The notes under the pieces: model-generated
The model's input: the letters and a program-made list of their open reading frames with translations, nothing else
What the model was told of the DNA's origin: nothing
The model's database searches: none
NCBI RefSeq assembly: GCF_022811845.1
Contig: NZ_CP064266.1
Location: forward strand, 1,488,001 to 1,552,000
DNA: 64,000 bases
Direction of reading: 5' to 3'
From: Bacillus pseudomycoides
GTDB taxonomy: Bacteria; Bacillota; Bacilli; Bacillales; Bacillaceae_G
Part shown: piece after piece, positions 8,008-16,635 of the stretch
Layout of the letters: each line of letters begins with the position of its first letter
Numbering within the stretch: the stretch's first letter is position 1
Position numbers and translations under genes: made by a program

Positions 8008-8879
8008 AGGATATCGCAACGCCGAATCGTACGAAAGATATTGTTGAAAAGTACGGATTTTCATTCAAAAAGAGTTTAGGACAAAATTTTTTAATTGATA
8101 CAAACGTATTAAATCGTATTGTCGATTATGCAGAAATCGGATCAGAGAGCGGAGCTATTGAAATTGGTCCTGGTATTGGAGCATTAACAGAACAATTAGC
8201 AAAACGTGCTAAAAAGGTAGTAGCTTTTGAAATTGATCAAAGATTATTGCCAATTTTAGATGAGACGTTAGCTCCTTATGGGAATGTGACGGTTATTAAT
8301 AAGGATGTTTTAAAGGCAGATGTGCATCAAGTATTTGGAGAGCAATTTGAAGAAGGGCAAGACGTGATGGTAGTAGCTAATTTACCTTATTATGTTACAA
8401 CGCCAATTTTATTTAAATTGCTCGAAGAAAAGCTACCAGTTCGCGGATTTGTTGTTATGATGCAGAAGGAAGTAGGTGATCGTTTAGCGGCGAAACCAGG
8501 AACGAAAGATTACGGTTCTTTATCTATCGCAATCCAGTACTATACAGAAGTAGAAACAGTGATGACAGTTCCTCGTACTGTATTTGTACCACAACCAAAT
8601 GTGGATTCTGCAGTTATTCGTCTTTTAAAACGTCCCAAACCAATTGTAGAAGTGAAAGATGAGAAGTTTTTCTTTGAGGTAGTAAGAGCAAGCTTTGCAC
8701 AACGTCGTAAAACGTTGATGAATAACTTATCAAATAATCTAAACGGTTTCCCAAAAGATAAGGAGTTATTAGAGCGTATTTTAACAGAAGTAGGCATTGA
8801 TCCAAAACGACGAGGCGAAACATTATCAATCGAAGAATTTGCAGCGCTAAGTAATGCGTTGGTCTCCTATAAACAATAA
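8004..8879 (+). CDS. ksgA: 16S rRNA A1518/A1519 dimethyltransferase (KsgA/RsmA)
   Basis: A 291-residue SAM-dependent enzyme that dimethylates the two adjacent adenosines in the 3'-terminal hairpin of 16S rRNA late in small-subunit assembly. Motif I is GPGIGALTEQ at residues 55-64 and the catalytic NLPYY is at 126-130. The start has an AGGAGG ribosome site inside rnmV and overlaps its stop codon. It closes with a terminator. The length is normal for the family. Confidence 0.96.
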   Translation: MKDIATPNRTKDIVEKYGFSFKKSLGQNFLIDTNVLNRIVDYAEIGSESGAIEIGPGIGALTEQLAKRAKKVVAFEIDQRLLPILDETLAPYGNVTVINKDVLKADVHQVFGEQFEEGQDVMVVANLPYYVTTPILFKLLEEKLPVRGFVVMMQKEVGDRLAAKPGTKDYGSLSIAIQYYTEVETVMTVPRTVFVPQPNVDSAVIRLLKRPKPIVEVKDEKFFFEVVRASFAQRRKTLMNNLSNNLNGFPKDKELLERILTEVGIDPKRRGETLSIEEFAALSNALVSYKQ

Positions 8880-8910
8880 AAAGACAGCTCGATTCGAGCT
8901 GTCTTTTTTG
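8879..8910 (+). terminator. Terminator after ksgA
   Basis: A GACAGCTCG stem with a short loop and its complement CGAGCTGTC is followed by T6. Confidence 0.85.
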
Positions 8911-8987
8911 TCACCCTTTTCACTCTAAATTCATACGTTAAAAACAGAACATGGTTAGTGAGATGGCCTAATGAGTTTGGAGGTAGG

Positions 8988-9854
8988 ATGATGGCTGTAC
9001 ATGTTGGAGATTTAGTAGAGCGACAGTCTTATAATCGAGATATTCTTTTTCGCATTACAGAAATAAAAGGTGAGATTGCAATATTGTTTGGAGAAGAAGT
9101 TAGGCTTATAGCAGATGCACCGCTTGAAGATTTAATTAGTATTGATCAGAGAGAGTATAAAAAAAGAGCAAAGCGTGAAAAAGAAACGATGGAACAAACA
9201 TATCGATTGTTTCATCAGGACTACGTTTTAATGAAACAACGTCATGAACATAATTCTACAGGTGGATATACGAGTGAAGTTAATTATTTTCAAATGCCAG
9301 GTAGGGTTTTGCATATAGATGGAGACCCATTATATTTAAGAAAATGCTTAGATTTATATACAAAGATAGGTGTTCCCGTTCAAGGGATACATTGTAAAGA
9401 AACAGAAATGCATGAAAAGGTAGTCGATTTAATCGATCACTTTCGTCCAGATATTTTAGTAATTACAGGACATGATGCATACACGAAATCAAAAGGAGTT
9501 ATGGGAGATTTAGCGGCTTACCGTCATTCTCGGCATTTTGTACAGGCTGTTCGGGAGGTAAGGAAAAAATACCCTTCTTTAGATCAGTTGGTCATTTTTG
9601 CTGGGGCATGTCAGTCTCATTTTGAAGCCTTAATTCGAGCTGGTGCTAATTTTGCTAGTTCACCATCGCGTATTAATATTCATGCATTGGATCCAGTATA
9701 TGTAGTAGGTAAGATTAGTTTTACTTCATTTATGGAGCGCGTAAACGTATGGGATGTCGTTCGAAATACTATTACTGGGCAAAAAGGACTTGGTGGTATT
9801 GAGACCCGGGGACTTTTACGAACAGGGTTACCTTTTCAATATTATGAAGAGTAA
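8988..9854 (+). CDS. yabG: Sporulation-specific protease YabG
   Basis: A 288-residue protein matching the YabG peptidase family (U57), which processes spore coat proteins in Bacillus and is made in the mother cell under SigK in B. subtilis. Highly conserved blocks include GHDAYTKSKG from residue 161 and the FAGACQSHFE block with C208; a conserved Cys and His are thought to be catalytic. The start is ATG at 8988 (or the adjacent ATG at 8991) just after a GGAGGTAGG ribosome site. It is monocistronic, with terminators on both sides. Confidence 0.92.
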   Translation: MMAVHVGDLVERQSYNRDILFRITEIKGEIAILFGEEVRLIADAPLEDLISIDQREYKKRAKREKETMEQTYRLFHQDYVLMKQRHEHNSTGGYTSEVNYFQMPGRVLHIDGDPLYLRKCLDLYTKIGVPVQGIHCKETEMHEKVVDLIDHFRPDILVITGHDAYTKSKGVMGDLAAYRHSRHFVQAVREVRKKYPSLDQLVIFAGACQSHFEALIRAGANFASSPSRINIHALDPVYVVGKISFTSFMERVNVWDVVRNTITGQKGLGGIETRGLLRTGLPFQYYEE

Positions 9855-9883
9855 GCAAGGTATATATGTACCTTGCTTTTTTT
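9853..9883 (+). terminator. Terminator after yabG
   Basis: A 10-bp stem (9853-9862 with 9869-9878) is followed by T7 and begins at the yabG stop codon. Confidence 0.85.
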
Positions 9884-10110
9884 ATGGGAAAAGATGTACC
9901 TTAAACAAGGATTTGTAAGTGTTTGGATAAAAAAAGATAAGAACGTACAGACTATACAATGATACTTTTACAATATAGTAATTCTTCTATCTATTCGAAC
10001 GCATTAGGCTCTTGCGAAGATGTTGTCCATTATGTATAGGCAATGATTGGGATAGATATATCACGTATTTATGTACTCACTCTAAATTACAGCGAGGTGT
10101 AACAAAGGAT

Positions 10111-10374
10111 ATGTCAAAACGTTTAGATGAAATTAAAAGTGAATTAGATCATCACCTTGGGAAGCGCCTTATGTTAAAGGCGAATAGTGGAAGAAGAAAA
10201 ACAGTGGAACAATCGGGTGTACTAGCAGAAACTTATCGTTCTGTTTTTGTGGTACAGTTAGATCAACAAGAGGATACGCTGCAGCGTGTTTCCTATAGCT
10301 ATGCAGATGTTTTAACAGAGACAGTGGAATTGACGTTTTATGACGACCCTCATAATGAGGTTATTTTAGGATAA
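10111..10374 (+). CDS. veg: Veg protein (biofilm and germination related)
   Basis: A small 87-residue protein of the Veg family (DUF1021). In B. subtilis veg is very strongly transcribed; Veg has been linked to stimulation of biofilm matrix genes and to spore outgrowth. The conserved core reads LGKRLMLKANSGRRKT and SYSYADVLTETVE. I chose the ATG at 10111 because it gives the family length and an MSKRLDEIK start; upstream in-frame sequence is not conserved. A possible SigA promoter is TTGCGA (10012) and TATAGG (10035) with a 17-base spacer. Confidence 0.9.
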   Translation: MSKRLDEIKSELDHHLGKRLMLKANSGRRKTVEQSGVLAETYRSVFVVQLDQQEDTLQRVSYSYADVLTETVELTFYDDPHNEVILG

Positions 10375-10466
10375 TCACTCACCCTGTTACATATATTTCC
10401 ATAAATAAAGAAGGGCACTTTTTTGTAAACTAATTATACCGTAGCAAAATAAGGAGGGACCCTGCA

Positions 10467-10646
10467 TTGAGTAGACGAAGAGGAGTCATGTCAAATCAGT
10501 TTAAAGAAGAGCTTGCAAAAGAGCTTGGATTTTATGATGTTGTTCAGAAAGAAGGATGGGGCGGAATTCGTGCGAAAGATGCTGGTAACATGGTAAAACG
10601 GGCCATTGAGATTGCAGAGCAGCAATTAATGAAACAAAACCAGTAG
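10467..10646 (+). CDS. sspF: Small acid-soluble spore protein, SspF type
   Basis: A 59-residue alpha/beta-type SASP-related protein starting with TTG at 10467 after a strong AAGGAGGG site (10451-10458). It begins MSRRRGVMSNQFKEEL and contains the family core GWGGIRAKDAGNMVKRAIEIAE, which matches B. subtilis SspF closely. SASPs coat DNA in the spore core; SspF is made in the forespore. It lies between veg and ispE as in B. subtilis and ends at a terminator. It is easily missed because it is short and uses a TTG start. Confidence 0.92.
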   Translation: MSRRRGVMSNQFKEELAKELGFYDVVQKEGWGGIRAKDAGNMVKRAIEIAEQQLMKQNQ

Positions 10647-10672
10647 TTGTAAGATAACTTCTATGCTACGGT

Positions 10673-10699
10673 AGCCGAGGAGAAATTCCTCGGCTTTTT
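10673..10699 (+). terminator. Terminator after sspF
   Basis: A 9-bp stem AGCCGAGGA/TCCTCGGCT is followed by T4-5. Confidence 0.85.
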
Positions 10700-10842
10700 G
10701 CACGCTAAAAGGCATCACCATTTTGCATAAGTAGTTTCATTCTGAATGCTTTTCGTTATAATTAGGGAAGTGTCATCGTCTTACTATAAATTTATGGTAA
10801 AATAAACGATAAAAGATTGAGTACATAGAGTGGGTGAATAGA

Positions 10843-11712
10843 TTGAAGCTACTAGTGAAAGCACCAGCCAAGATTAATCTGTCGTTAGATGTACTAGGGA
10901 AAAGACAAGACGGTTATCATGAAGTGAAAATGATTATGACAACAATCGATTTAGCAGATCGTTTAGAGCTAACCGAGTTATCAGAAGACCGTATTGAAAT
11001 TGTATCCCATAATCGGTATGTCCCAGACGACCAACGTAATTTGGCTTATCAAGCAGCGAAATTATTAAAAGAGAGATTTCAAGTGAAGAAAGGCGTGTCT
11101 ATTTCTATTGAAAAAACAATTCCAGTGGCAGCGGGATTAGCGGGTGGAAGCAGCGATGCAGCCGCTACATTACGAGGACTTAATAAGTTATGGAATTTAG
11201 GGTTAAAAATAGATGAACTAGCGGAACTTGGAGCAGAAATTGGATCTGATGTATCCTTTTGTGTATATGGTGGAACAGCGATTGCTACAGGAAGAGGTGA
11301 AAAGATTGAACATATAAAGACACCTCCTTCTTGTTGGGTTATTTTAGCTAAGCCTCACATCGGTGTATCTACTGCTGACGTATATGGAAATTTAAAATTA
11401 AATTGCGTTACACATCCAGAGGTAGAACAGATGGTTGAGTACATTAATAGTGGTGACTATAAAGGAATTTGTAGTGCCGTTGGAAATGTACTAGAAGATG
11501 TGACATTTACGATGCACCCTGAAGTTGCACGTATTAAGGCACAGATGAAGCGCTTTGGTGCAGATGCAGTTTTAATGAGTGGTAGTGGACCAACTGTATT
11601 TGGATTAGCACATCATGATTCACGTATGCATCGTATTTATAATGGTTTAAAAGGATTTTGTGAACAAGTATATGCAGTACGTCTATTAGGAGAGCGAGAA
11701 ACTCTTGAATAA
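10843..11712 (+). CDS. ispE: 4-diphosphocytidyl-2-C-methyl-D-erythritol kinase
   Basis: A 289-residue GHMP kinase that phosphorylates CDP-methylerythritol at the 2-hydroxyl in the MEP isoprenoid pathway. The substrate lysine K10 is in APAKINLSLDV, the ATP loop PVAAGLAGGSSDA is at 94-106, and D136 is in GSDVSF. I chose the TTG at 10843, which gives the MKLLVKAPAKIN start known for B. cereus-group IspE and has a GTGGGTGA site 8-10 bases before it; a GTG at 10834 would overlap that site. It is followed 54 bases later by purR. Confidence 0.94.
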   Translation: MKLLVKAPAKINLSLDVLGKRQDGYHEVKMIMTTIDLADRLELTELSEDRIEIVSHNRYVPDDQRNLAYQAAKLLKERFQVKKGVSISIEKTIPVAAGLAGGSSDAAATLRGLNKLWNLGLKIDELAELGAEIGSDVSFCVYGGTAIATGRGEKIEHIKTPPSCWVILAKPHIGVSTADVYGNLKLNCVTHPEVEQMVEYINSGDYKGICSAVGNVLEDVTFTMHPEVARIKAQMKRFGADAVLMSGSGPTVFGLAHHDSRMHRIYNGLKGFCEQVYAVRLLGERETLE

Positions 11713-11766
11713 AGACGTATAATACGTTATGATTTGTTTAGAATATTCGTGATTTGGGGTGAGAGT

Positions 11767-12615
11767 GTGAAAATTAGACGGAGTACAAGACTAGTCGATA
11801 TGACTTACTATTTATTGCAAAATCCTCGTCAGTTAGTTTCTCTCACTTTTTTTGCTGAACGGTATCAATCAGCTAAGTCTTCTATTAGTGAAGACTTAGT
11901 TATTATTAAGCAAACGTTTGAGCAACAAGGGGTCGGCACATTGCAAACGATACCAGGGGCAGCAGGAGGAGTGAAATATATTCCATATATTAGTGAGGAA
12001 GAAGCAGATCTGATTATTAATGAGCTTTGCAGTTTATTTGAGAATCCAGATCGTATCCTTCCGGGTGGATACTTATATATGACAGATCTTTTAAGTAATC
12101 CGCGTTATATTAATGGAGCGGGTCGCCTATTTGCTTCTGTATTTGCAAGACAACCAATTGACGCAGTTATGACGGTAGCAACAAAAGGAATTCCGCTTGC
12201 ATATGCGGTAGCGAACTATTTAGATGTACCGGTGGTAGTTGCAAGAAAAGATAATAAGGTAACAGAAGGACCGACAGTTAGTATTAATTATGTATCAGGT
12301 TCATCTAAGCGCATTCAAACAATGACTTTAGCAAAGCGTAGTCTTCCAGAAGGCGCTAATGTTTTAATTGTCGATGACTTTATGAAGGCTGGAGGCACAA
12401 TTCAAGGCATGATTAGTATGCTAGAGGAATTTAATGCCAATGTCGTTGGGATTGGTGTGTTAGTAGAATCAACAGATATTGAAGAAAGACTGATTAGTAA
12501 CTTTGTTTCTTTAATCCGTTTATCAGAAGTGGATATTAAGGAGAAAACAATTCAAGTGGAGAAGGGGAATTATTCACTTGCACCATTTGACGAAGGGCTT
12601 GTAGAAGCTGAATAA
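11767..12615 (+). CDS. purR: Purine operon repressor PurR
   Basis: A 282-residue regulator with an N-terminal winged helix (about 1-73) and a C-terminal phosphoribosyltransferase-like domain. The PRPP-binding loop DDFMKAGGT is at 203-211. PurR binds paired PurBox sites and is released by PRPP; it controls purine synthesis genes. The GTG at 11767 with a GGGGTGAGA site gives the expected MKIRRSTRL start. In B. subtilis ridA (yabJ) is directly downstream and cotranscribed; here a terminator and about 280 bases separate them. Confidence 0.95.
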   Translation: MKIRRSTRLVDMTYYLLQNPRQLVSLTFFAERYQSAKSSISEDLVIIKQTFEQQGVGTLQTIPGAAGGVKYIPYISEEEADLIINELCSLFENPDRILPGGYLYMTDLLSNPRYINGAGRLFASVFARQPIDAVMTVATKGIPLAYAVANYLDVPVVVARKDNKVTEGPTVSINYVSGSSKRIQTMTLAKRSLPEGANVLIVDDFMKAGGTIQGMISMLEEFNANVVGIGVLVESTDIEERLISNFVSLIRLSEVDIKEKTIQVEKGNYSLAPFDEGLVEAE

Positions 12616-12646
12616 AAAGGTAAAGCATATGCTTTATCTTTTTTTG
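12616..12646 (+). terminator. Terminator after purR
   Basis: A 10-bp stem AAGGTAAAGC/GCTTTATCTT is followed by T5 right after the purR stop. Confidence 0.82.
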
Positions 12647-12656
12647 TAAATGAAAG

Positions 12657-12809
12657 TGCTAGTAGGCGGTAAGCCTTTTCTTATCTCATGCCAAGTGAAA
12701 ATAAAGAGAGAGAACGAATTTAGGTGATTTTTTGTTCTTCGTGGCAGCAACTTATATGTTGAAAGGTCAAAAGGGGTTTATATAGCCAAAGTTTTACCGC
12801 CTATTAGCA
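12657..12809. repeat. 153-bp interval bounded by 16-bp inverted repeats
   Basis: The ends TGCTAGTAGGCGGTAA (12657-12672) and TTACCGCCTATTAGCA (12794-12809) are inverted repeats with one difference (a G-T pair in RNA). Nothing between them codes for protein. The size resembles the short non-coding bcr-type repeats of the B. cereus group (bcr1 is about 155 bp), but I cannot compare sequences and see no adjacent target-site duplication. It may instead be a structured RNA. It separates purR from ridA. Confidence 0.5.
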
Positions 12810-12896
12810 AGGTACATTCTATTTGTTTTAGAATAGGTGAACTAAGTTCGTAGGGAGAAATTATTTTTGAAATTAATAATAAAAGGGTGAGAAAAT

Positions 12897-13271
12897 ATGA
12901 AAGTAGTTCAAACAAATCAAGCACCGCAAGCAATTGGTCCATATTCACAAGGAATTATCGTGAATAATATGTTCTATAGCTCAGGACAAATTCCGTTAAC
13001 AGCAGGTGGAGAGCTTGTAACAGGTGATGTAAAAGTACAAACGGAACAAGTATTTCAAAACTTGCAGGCTGTATTAGAAGAAGCAGGAGCATCATTTGAT
13101 ACAGTTATAAAAACAACTGTATTTTTAAAAGATATGGATGACTTTAATGATGTAAACGAAGTATATGGAACATATTTTTCTACACATAAACCAGCTCGTT
13201 CTTGTGTACAAGTTGCAAAATTACCGAAAGATGTTTCCGTCGAAATTGAAGTAATTGCCCTTATAAAATAA
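12897..13271 (+). CDS. ridA: RidA family enamine/imine deaminase (YabJ)
   Basis: A 124-residue trimeric YjgF/YER057c/UK114 family protein that hydrolyses reactive enamines and imines formed by PLP enzymes such as threonine dehydratase. The family motifs are clear: APQAIGPYSQG (residues 11-21), SSGQIPL and the C-terminal PARSCVQVAKLPKDVSVEIE with the conserved arginine. The start ATG at 12897 has an AAGGGTGA site. It lies between purR and spoVG as in B. subtilis, where the homologue is linked to purine gene control. Confidence 0.94.
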   Translation: MKVVQTNQAPQAIGPYSQGIIVNNMFYSSGQIPLTAGGELVTGDVKVQTEQVFQNLQAVLEEAGASFDTVIKTTVFLKDMDDFNDVNEVYGTYFSTHKPARSCVQVAKLPKDVSVEIEVIALIK

Positions 13272-13351
13272 ATATTTGTAAGCGATAACGTCTATTAATT
13301 CTTATATTCAATTAAAATAAAAATTTTTATCTTAAAAATTTTTAAAAAATT

Positions 13352-13379
13352 AGAGGGAAAATAGAAAATTTGTGGAATT
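13352..13379 (+). promoter_or_regulatory. SigH-type promoter of spoVG
   Basis: AGAGGGAAA (13352-13360) and GTGGAATT (13372-13379) resemble the SigH -35 and -10 elements and closely match the arrangement of the B. subtilis spoVG promoter. A long A/T-only tract just upstream (about 13312-13351) corresponds to the AT box, an AbrB target there. Confidence 0.72.
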
Positions 13380-13423
13380 TATACAAACATATCGCTTATT
13401 TAGAAAAGGGTGGTGAACACAAG

Positions 13424-13717
13424 ATGGAAGTGACTGACGTAAGATTACGCCGCGTAAACACAGAAGGCCGTATGAGAGCGATTGCCTCTATTACTCTAGA
13501 CCATGAATTTGTTGTTCATGATATTCGTGTAATTGATGGCAATAACGGATTATTTGTAGCAATGCCAAGTAAACGTACTCCAGATGGGGAGTTCCGTGAT
13601 ATTGCGCATCCGATTAATTCTAATACACGCTCTAAAATTCAAGATGCGGTTTTAACTGAGTATCACCGTTTAGGCGAGTTAGAAGAAGTTGAGTTTGAAG
13701 AAGCAGGAGCTTCGTAA
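13424..13717 (+). CDS. spoVG: SpoVG regulatory RNA/DNA-binding protein
   Basis: A 97-residue SpoVG protein, the usual family length. It begins MEVTDVRLRRV and contains the core MRAIASITLDHEFVVHDIRVI and KRTPDGEFRDIAHPI. SpoVG is a small nucleic-acid-binding regulator; in B. subtilis it affects septation and cortex formation in sporulation. The ATG at 13424 follows AAAGGGTGGTG. Expression is expected from the SigH-type promoter just upstream and to be repressed by AbrB, whose gene is also in this window. Confidence 0.95.
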   Translation: MEVTDVRLRRVNTEGRMRAIASITLDHEFVVHDIRVIDGNNGLFVAMPSKRTPDGEFRDIAHPINSNTRSKIQDAVLTEYHRLGELEEVEFEEAGAS

Positions 13718-13763
13718 AATTCGAATAAAAAGAGCTTGAATAAAAAGAGCTCTATAATTTTGT

Positions 13764-13803
13764 AACAAACTCCTGTAAACACTTACAGGAGTTTGTTTTT
13801 TAT
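13764..13803 (+). terminator. Strong terminator after spoVG
   Basis: A 15-bp perfect stem (13764-13778 with 13783-13797) with a 4-base loop is followed by a T run. Confidence 0.9.
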
Positions 13804-14146
13804 TTGTAAATTCATTTTGATTTACTGACACCTAAATTTCGGTTATGAAAATAAAAGAAGATCTTCACTCGTTTTTCTTTTTGTTTTTACTCGGCATGGG
13901 TGCAAAAAAGGTCGTGATCGCTACTATGCGAGGCCGGACACTCTTTCTCACCAAAAAATTGGTTTTATTTAGGTTTTGTATTTATTTCCGCAAATTAAAG
14001 CTTCACTTTATTGTCCACGTTATATGTAAACTTCTAATTTCTTTAAAATCATTCGAATTAGTATATCTTATTTCCTAAAAAAAGATACTAAAGAGTAAAA
14101 CATCTTCTAAGAAGTATGGTAAAATTTAATAGTTATGCTGTGTTTC
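13804..14146. other. Unexplained 340-bp intergenic region
   Basis: Between spoVG and glmU I find no gene with a ribosome site or a recognisable product. A stretch of higher GC (about 13890-13945) could fold through CGGC (13892-13895) with GCCG (13933-13936), and a short ACCAA/TTGGT hairpin followed by T-rich sequence is at about 13950-13970. It may hold an RNA gene or leader; nothing firmer can be said. Confidence 0.35.
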
Positions 14147-14175
14147 TTGAAATATATAGTGATTTAGGATAATAT
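14147..14175 (+). promoter_or_regulatory. Candidate SigA promoter of glmU
   Basis: TTGAAA (14147-14152) and TAATAT (14170-14175) are 17 bases apart, about 37 bases before the glmU start. Confidence 0.55.
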
Positions 14176-14211
14176 CTTTAATGGATAAATAGGTTGCGAT
14201 GGAGGGTCTAT

Positions 14212-15591
14212 ATGTCAAACAGATTTGCAGTGATTCTAGCTGCAGGTAAAGGCACACGTATGAAGTCCAAGCTATACAAAGTGCTTCATCCTGTATGTGG
14301 AAAACCAATGGTACAGCATGTAGTCGATCAAGTATCTCAATTAGGATTGCAGAAACTTGTAACGGTAGTTGGACATGGTGCTGAAAAAGTACAAGAACAA
14401 CTAGGGAACGTAAGTGAATTTGCATTACAAGCAGAACAACTTGGTACAGCACATGCTGTTGATCAAGCTGCTGATGTACTTGCAAATGAAGAAGGAACAA
14501 CTTTAGTTATTTGTGGTGATACACCGCTTATAACGGCAGAAACAATGGAAGCATTGTTAAAGCATCATGAAGAAGCAGGGGCGAAGGCGACAGTGCTAAC
14601 GGCATACATAGAAGAACCTGCTGGATATGGCCGCATTGTTCGTAATGAAAATGGTCATGTTGAAAAAATCGTTGAGCATAAAGATGCAAATGAAGTAGAG
14701 CTATCTATTAAAGAAATTAATACAGGTACGTATTGTTTTGATAATAAAGCACTATTTGCTTCACTTTCTAAAGTTTCAAATGATAACGTACAAGGTGAAT
14801 ACTACCTTCCGGATGTTATTGAAATTTTGAAAAATGAAGGTCATATTGTATCAGCTTATCAAACGGAGCATTTCGATGAAACGTTAGGTGTTAACGACAG
14901 AGTCGCTCTATCGCAAGCGGAAATTATTATGAAGAATCGTATCAATCATAAGAACATGTTGAATGGTGTTACAATTATTGATCCAAGTAACACATACATT
15001 TCTGCGGATGCAATTATTGGCAGTGATACAGTTCTTCATCCAGGAACGATTATTGAGGGTAAAACTGTAATTGGTTCTGATTGTGAAATTGGTCCACATA
15101 CAGTTATACGCGATAGTGAAATTGGAGATCAGACAACAATTCGTCAATCTACTGTACATGATAGTAAGATTGGTATGGAAGTTTCAGTCGGCCCATTTGC
15201 ACATATTCGCCCAGATTCAGTCATCGGTAATGAAGTACGCGTTGGAAACTTCGTGGAAATTAAAAAGACTGTTTTTGGTAATAGAAGTAAAGCTTCACAC
15301 TTAAGTTATATCGGGGATACACAAGTTGGAGAAGACGTGAATCTTGGTTGTGGTTCAATTACGGTGAACTACGATGGAAAGAATAAATTCAAAACAGTTA
15401 TTGGAGATGGCGTATTTATTGGTTGTAATTCAAATCTTGTTGCTCCTGTAACAGTTGAAGACGGTGCTTATGTTGCAGCAGGCTCTACAATTACAGAGAA
15501 TGTTCCATCAAAAGCATTATCAATTGCACGTGCACGTCAAGTTAACAAAGAAGACTATGTTGATCAATTGCTGAATAAGAAAAAATCATAA
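14212..15591 (+). CDS. glmU: Bifunctional UDP-GlcNAc pyrophosphorylase / GlcN-1-P acetyltransferase
   Basis: A 459-residue enzyme that acetylates glucosamine-1-phosphate and couples it to UTP to make UDP-GlcNAc for peptidoglycan and teichoic acids. The N-terminal nucleotidyltransferase signature LAAGKGTRMKS is at residues 9-19. From about residue 250 a left-handed beta-helix of hexapeptide repeats (I-G-x-x-x-x) carries the acetyltransferase site. The ATG at 14212 has a GGAGGG site. It is followed 18 bases later by prs, as in B. subtilis, linking wall precursor and PRPP supply. Confidence 0.97.
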   Translation: MSNRFAVILAAGKGTRMKSKLYKVLHPVCGKPMVQHVVDQVSQLGLQKLVTVVGHGAEKVQEQLGNVSEFALQAEQLGTAHAVDQAADVLANEEGTTLVICGDTPLITAETMEALLKHHEEAGAKATVLTAYIEEPAGYGRIVRNENGHVEKIVEHKDANEVELSIKEINTGTYCFDNKALFASLSKVSNDNVQGEYYLPDVIEILKNEGHIVSAYQTEHFDETLGVNDRVALSQAEIIMKNRINHKNMLNGVTIIDPSNTYISADAIIGSDTVLHPGTIIEGKTVIGSDCEIGPHTVIRDSEIGDQTTIRQSTVHDSKIGMEVSVGPFAHIRPDSVIGNEVRVGNFVEIKKTVFGNRSKASHLSYIGDTQVGEDVNLGCGSITVNYDGKNKFKTVIGDGVFIGCNSNLVAPVTVEDGAYVAAGSTITENVPSKALSIARARQVNKEDYVDQLLNKKKS

Positions 15592-15609
15592 TGTGGAGGG
15601 TTAATCTAG

Positions 15610-16563
15610 ATGTCGACTCAATATCTAAATTCTAATTTGAAAGTATTCTCTTTAAACTCTAATAAGGAACTTGCTGAGCAAATTGCAAAGCATATTGGAG
15701 TAGGGTTAGGGAAATGTTCTGTTGACCGTTTTAGTGATGGAGAAGTTCAAATTAACATTGAAGAAAGTATTCGTGGTTGCGATGTATTCATTATTCAATC
15801 TACAAGCTTCCCAGTAAACGAACATATCATGGAATTACTTATTATGATTGATGCATTAAAACGTGCATCTGCAAAAACAATTAATATTGTTATTCCTTAT
15901 TATGGTTATGCGCGTCAAGACCGTAAAGCGCGTTCTCGTGAACCAATTACATCGAAACTTGTAGCAAACTTGCTTGAAACTGCAGGTGCAACTCGTGTAA
16001 TCACTCTAGATTTACATGCTCCACAAATTCAAGGATTCTTTGATATTCCAATCGACCACTTAATGGGTGTACCGATTCTTTCTGATTACTTTGAGACAAA
16101 AGGTCTTAAAGATATCGTAATCGTATCTCCTGACCACGGTGGTGTAACACGTGCAAGAAAAATGGCGGACCGCTTAAAAGCGCCAATCGCTATTATTGAT
16201 AAACGTCGCCCACGTCCGAATGTGTCGGAAGTTATGAATATCATTGGTAACATTGAAGGTAAGACAGCAATCTTAATTGATGACATCATTGATACAGCTG
16301 GTACAATTACATTAGCAGCAAACGCTCTTGTTGAGAACGGTGCTTCTGAAGTATATGCTTGCTGTACACACCCAGTTTTATCTGGTCCAGCAATTGAGCG
16401 TATCCAAAACTCAAATATTAAAGAGTTAGTTGTAACAAACTCTATTGTATTACCGGAAGAGAAGAAAATTGATAAAGTACACGAGCTTTCTGTTGCTCCA
16501 TTGATCGGGGAAGCGATCATTCGTGTTTATGAAGAAGAATCAGTGAGTGTATTATTCAATTAA
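15610..16563 (+). CDS. prs: Ribose-phosphate pyrophosphokinase
   Basis: A 317-residue enzyme making PRPP from ribose-5-phosphate and ATP, the precursor for purines, pyrimidines, histidine, tryptophan and NAD. The ATP/metal segment DLHAPQIQGFF is at about 136-146 and the PRPP loop DDIIDTAGT at 224-232. The ATG at 15610 has a TGGAGGG site. PRPP is also the signal for PurR and the substrate of Hpt, both encoded in this window. It ends at a hairpin terminator. Confidence 0.97.
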   Translation: MSTQYLNSNLKVFSLNSNKELAEQIAKHIGVGLGKCSVDRFSDGEVQINIEESIRGCDVFIIQSTSFPVNEHIMELLIMIDALKRASAKTINIVIPYYGYARQDRKARSREPITSKLVANLLETAGATRVITLDLHAPQIQGFFDIPIDHLMGVPILSDYFETKGLKDIVIVSPDHGGVTRARKMADRLKAPIAIIDKRRPRPNVSEVMNIIGNIEGKTAILIDDIIDTAGTITLAANALVENGASEVYACCTHPVLSGPAIERIQNSNIKELVVTNSIVLPEEKKIDKVHELSVAPLIGEAIIRVYEEESVSVLFN

Positions 16564-16575
16564 TTGGATAGAATG

Positions 16576-16605
16576 AGACGTAACCAAATTTGGTTACGTC
16601 TTTTC
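16576..16605 (+). terminator. Terminator after prs
   Basis: A 12-bp stem AGACGTAACCAA/TTGGTTACGTCT with a 2-3 base loop is followed by T3 and further T-rich sequence. Confidence 0.78.
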
Positions 16606-16635
16606 GTATCGTAAAAAGAAAGTAGTGGTACAAGA

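Noticed and set aside
13845..14078. A 77-codon frame between spoVG and glmU
   Set aside because: No ribosome site, composition follows AT-rich spacer, no recognisable domain. The region is kept as a possible RNA only.
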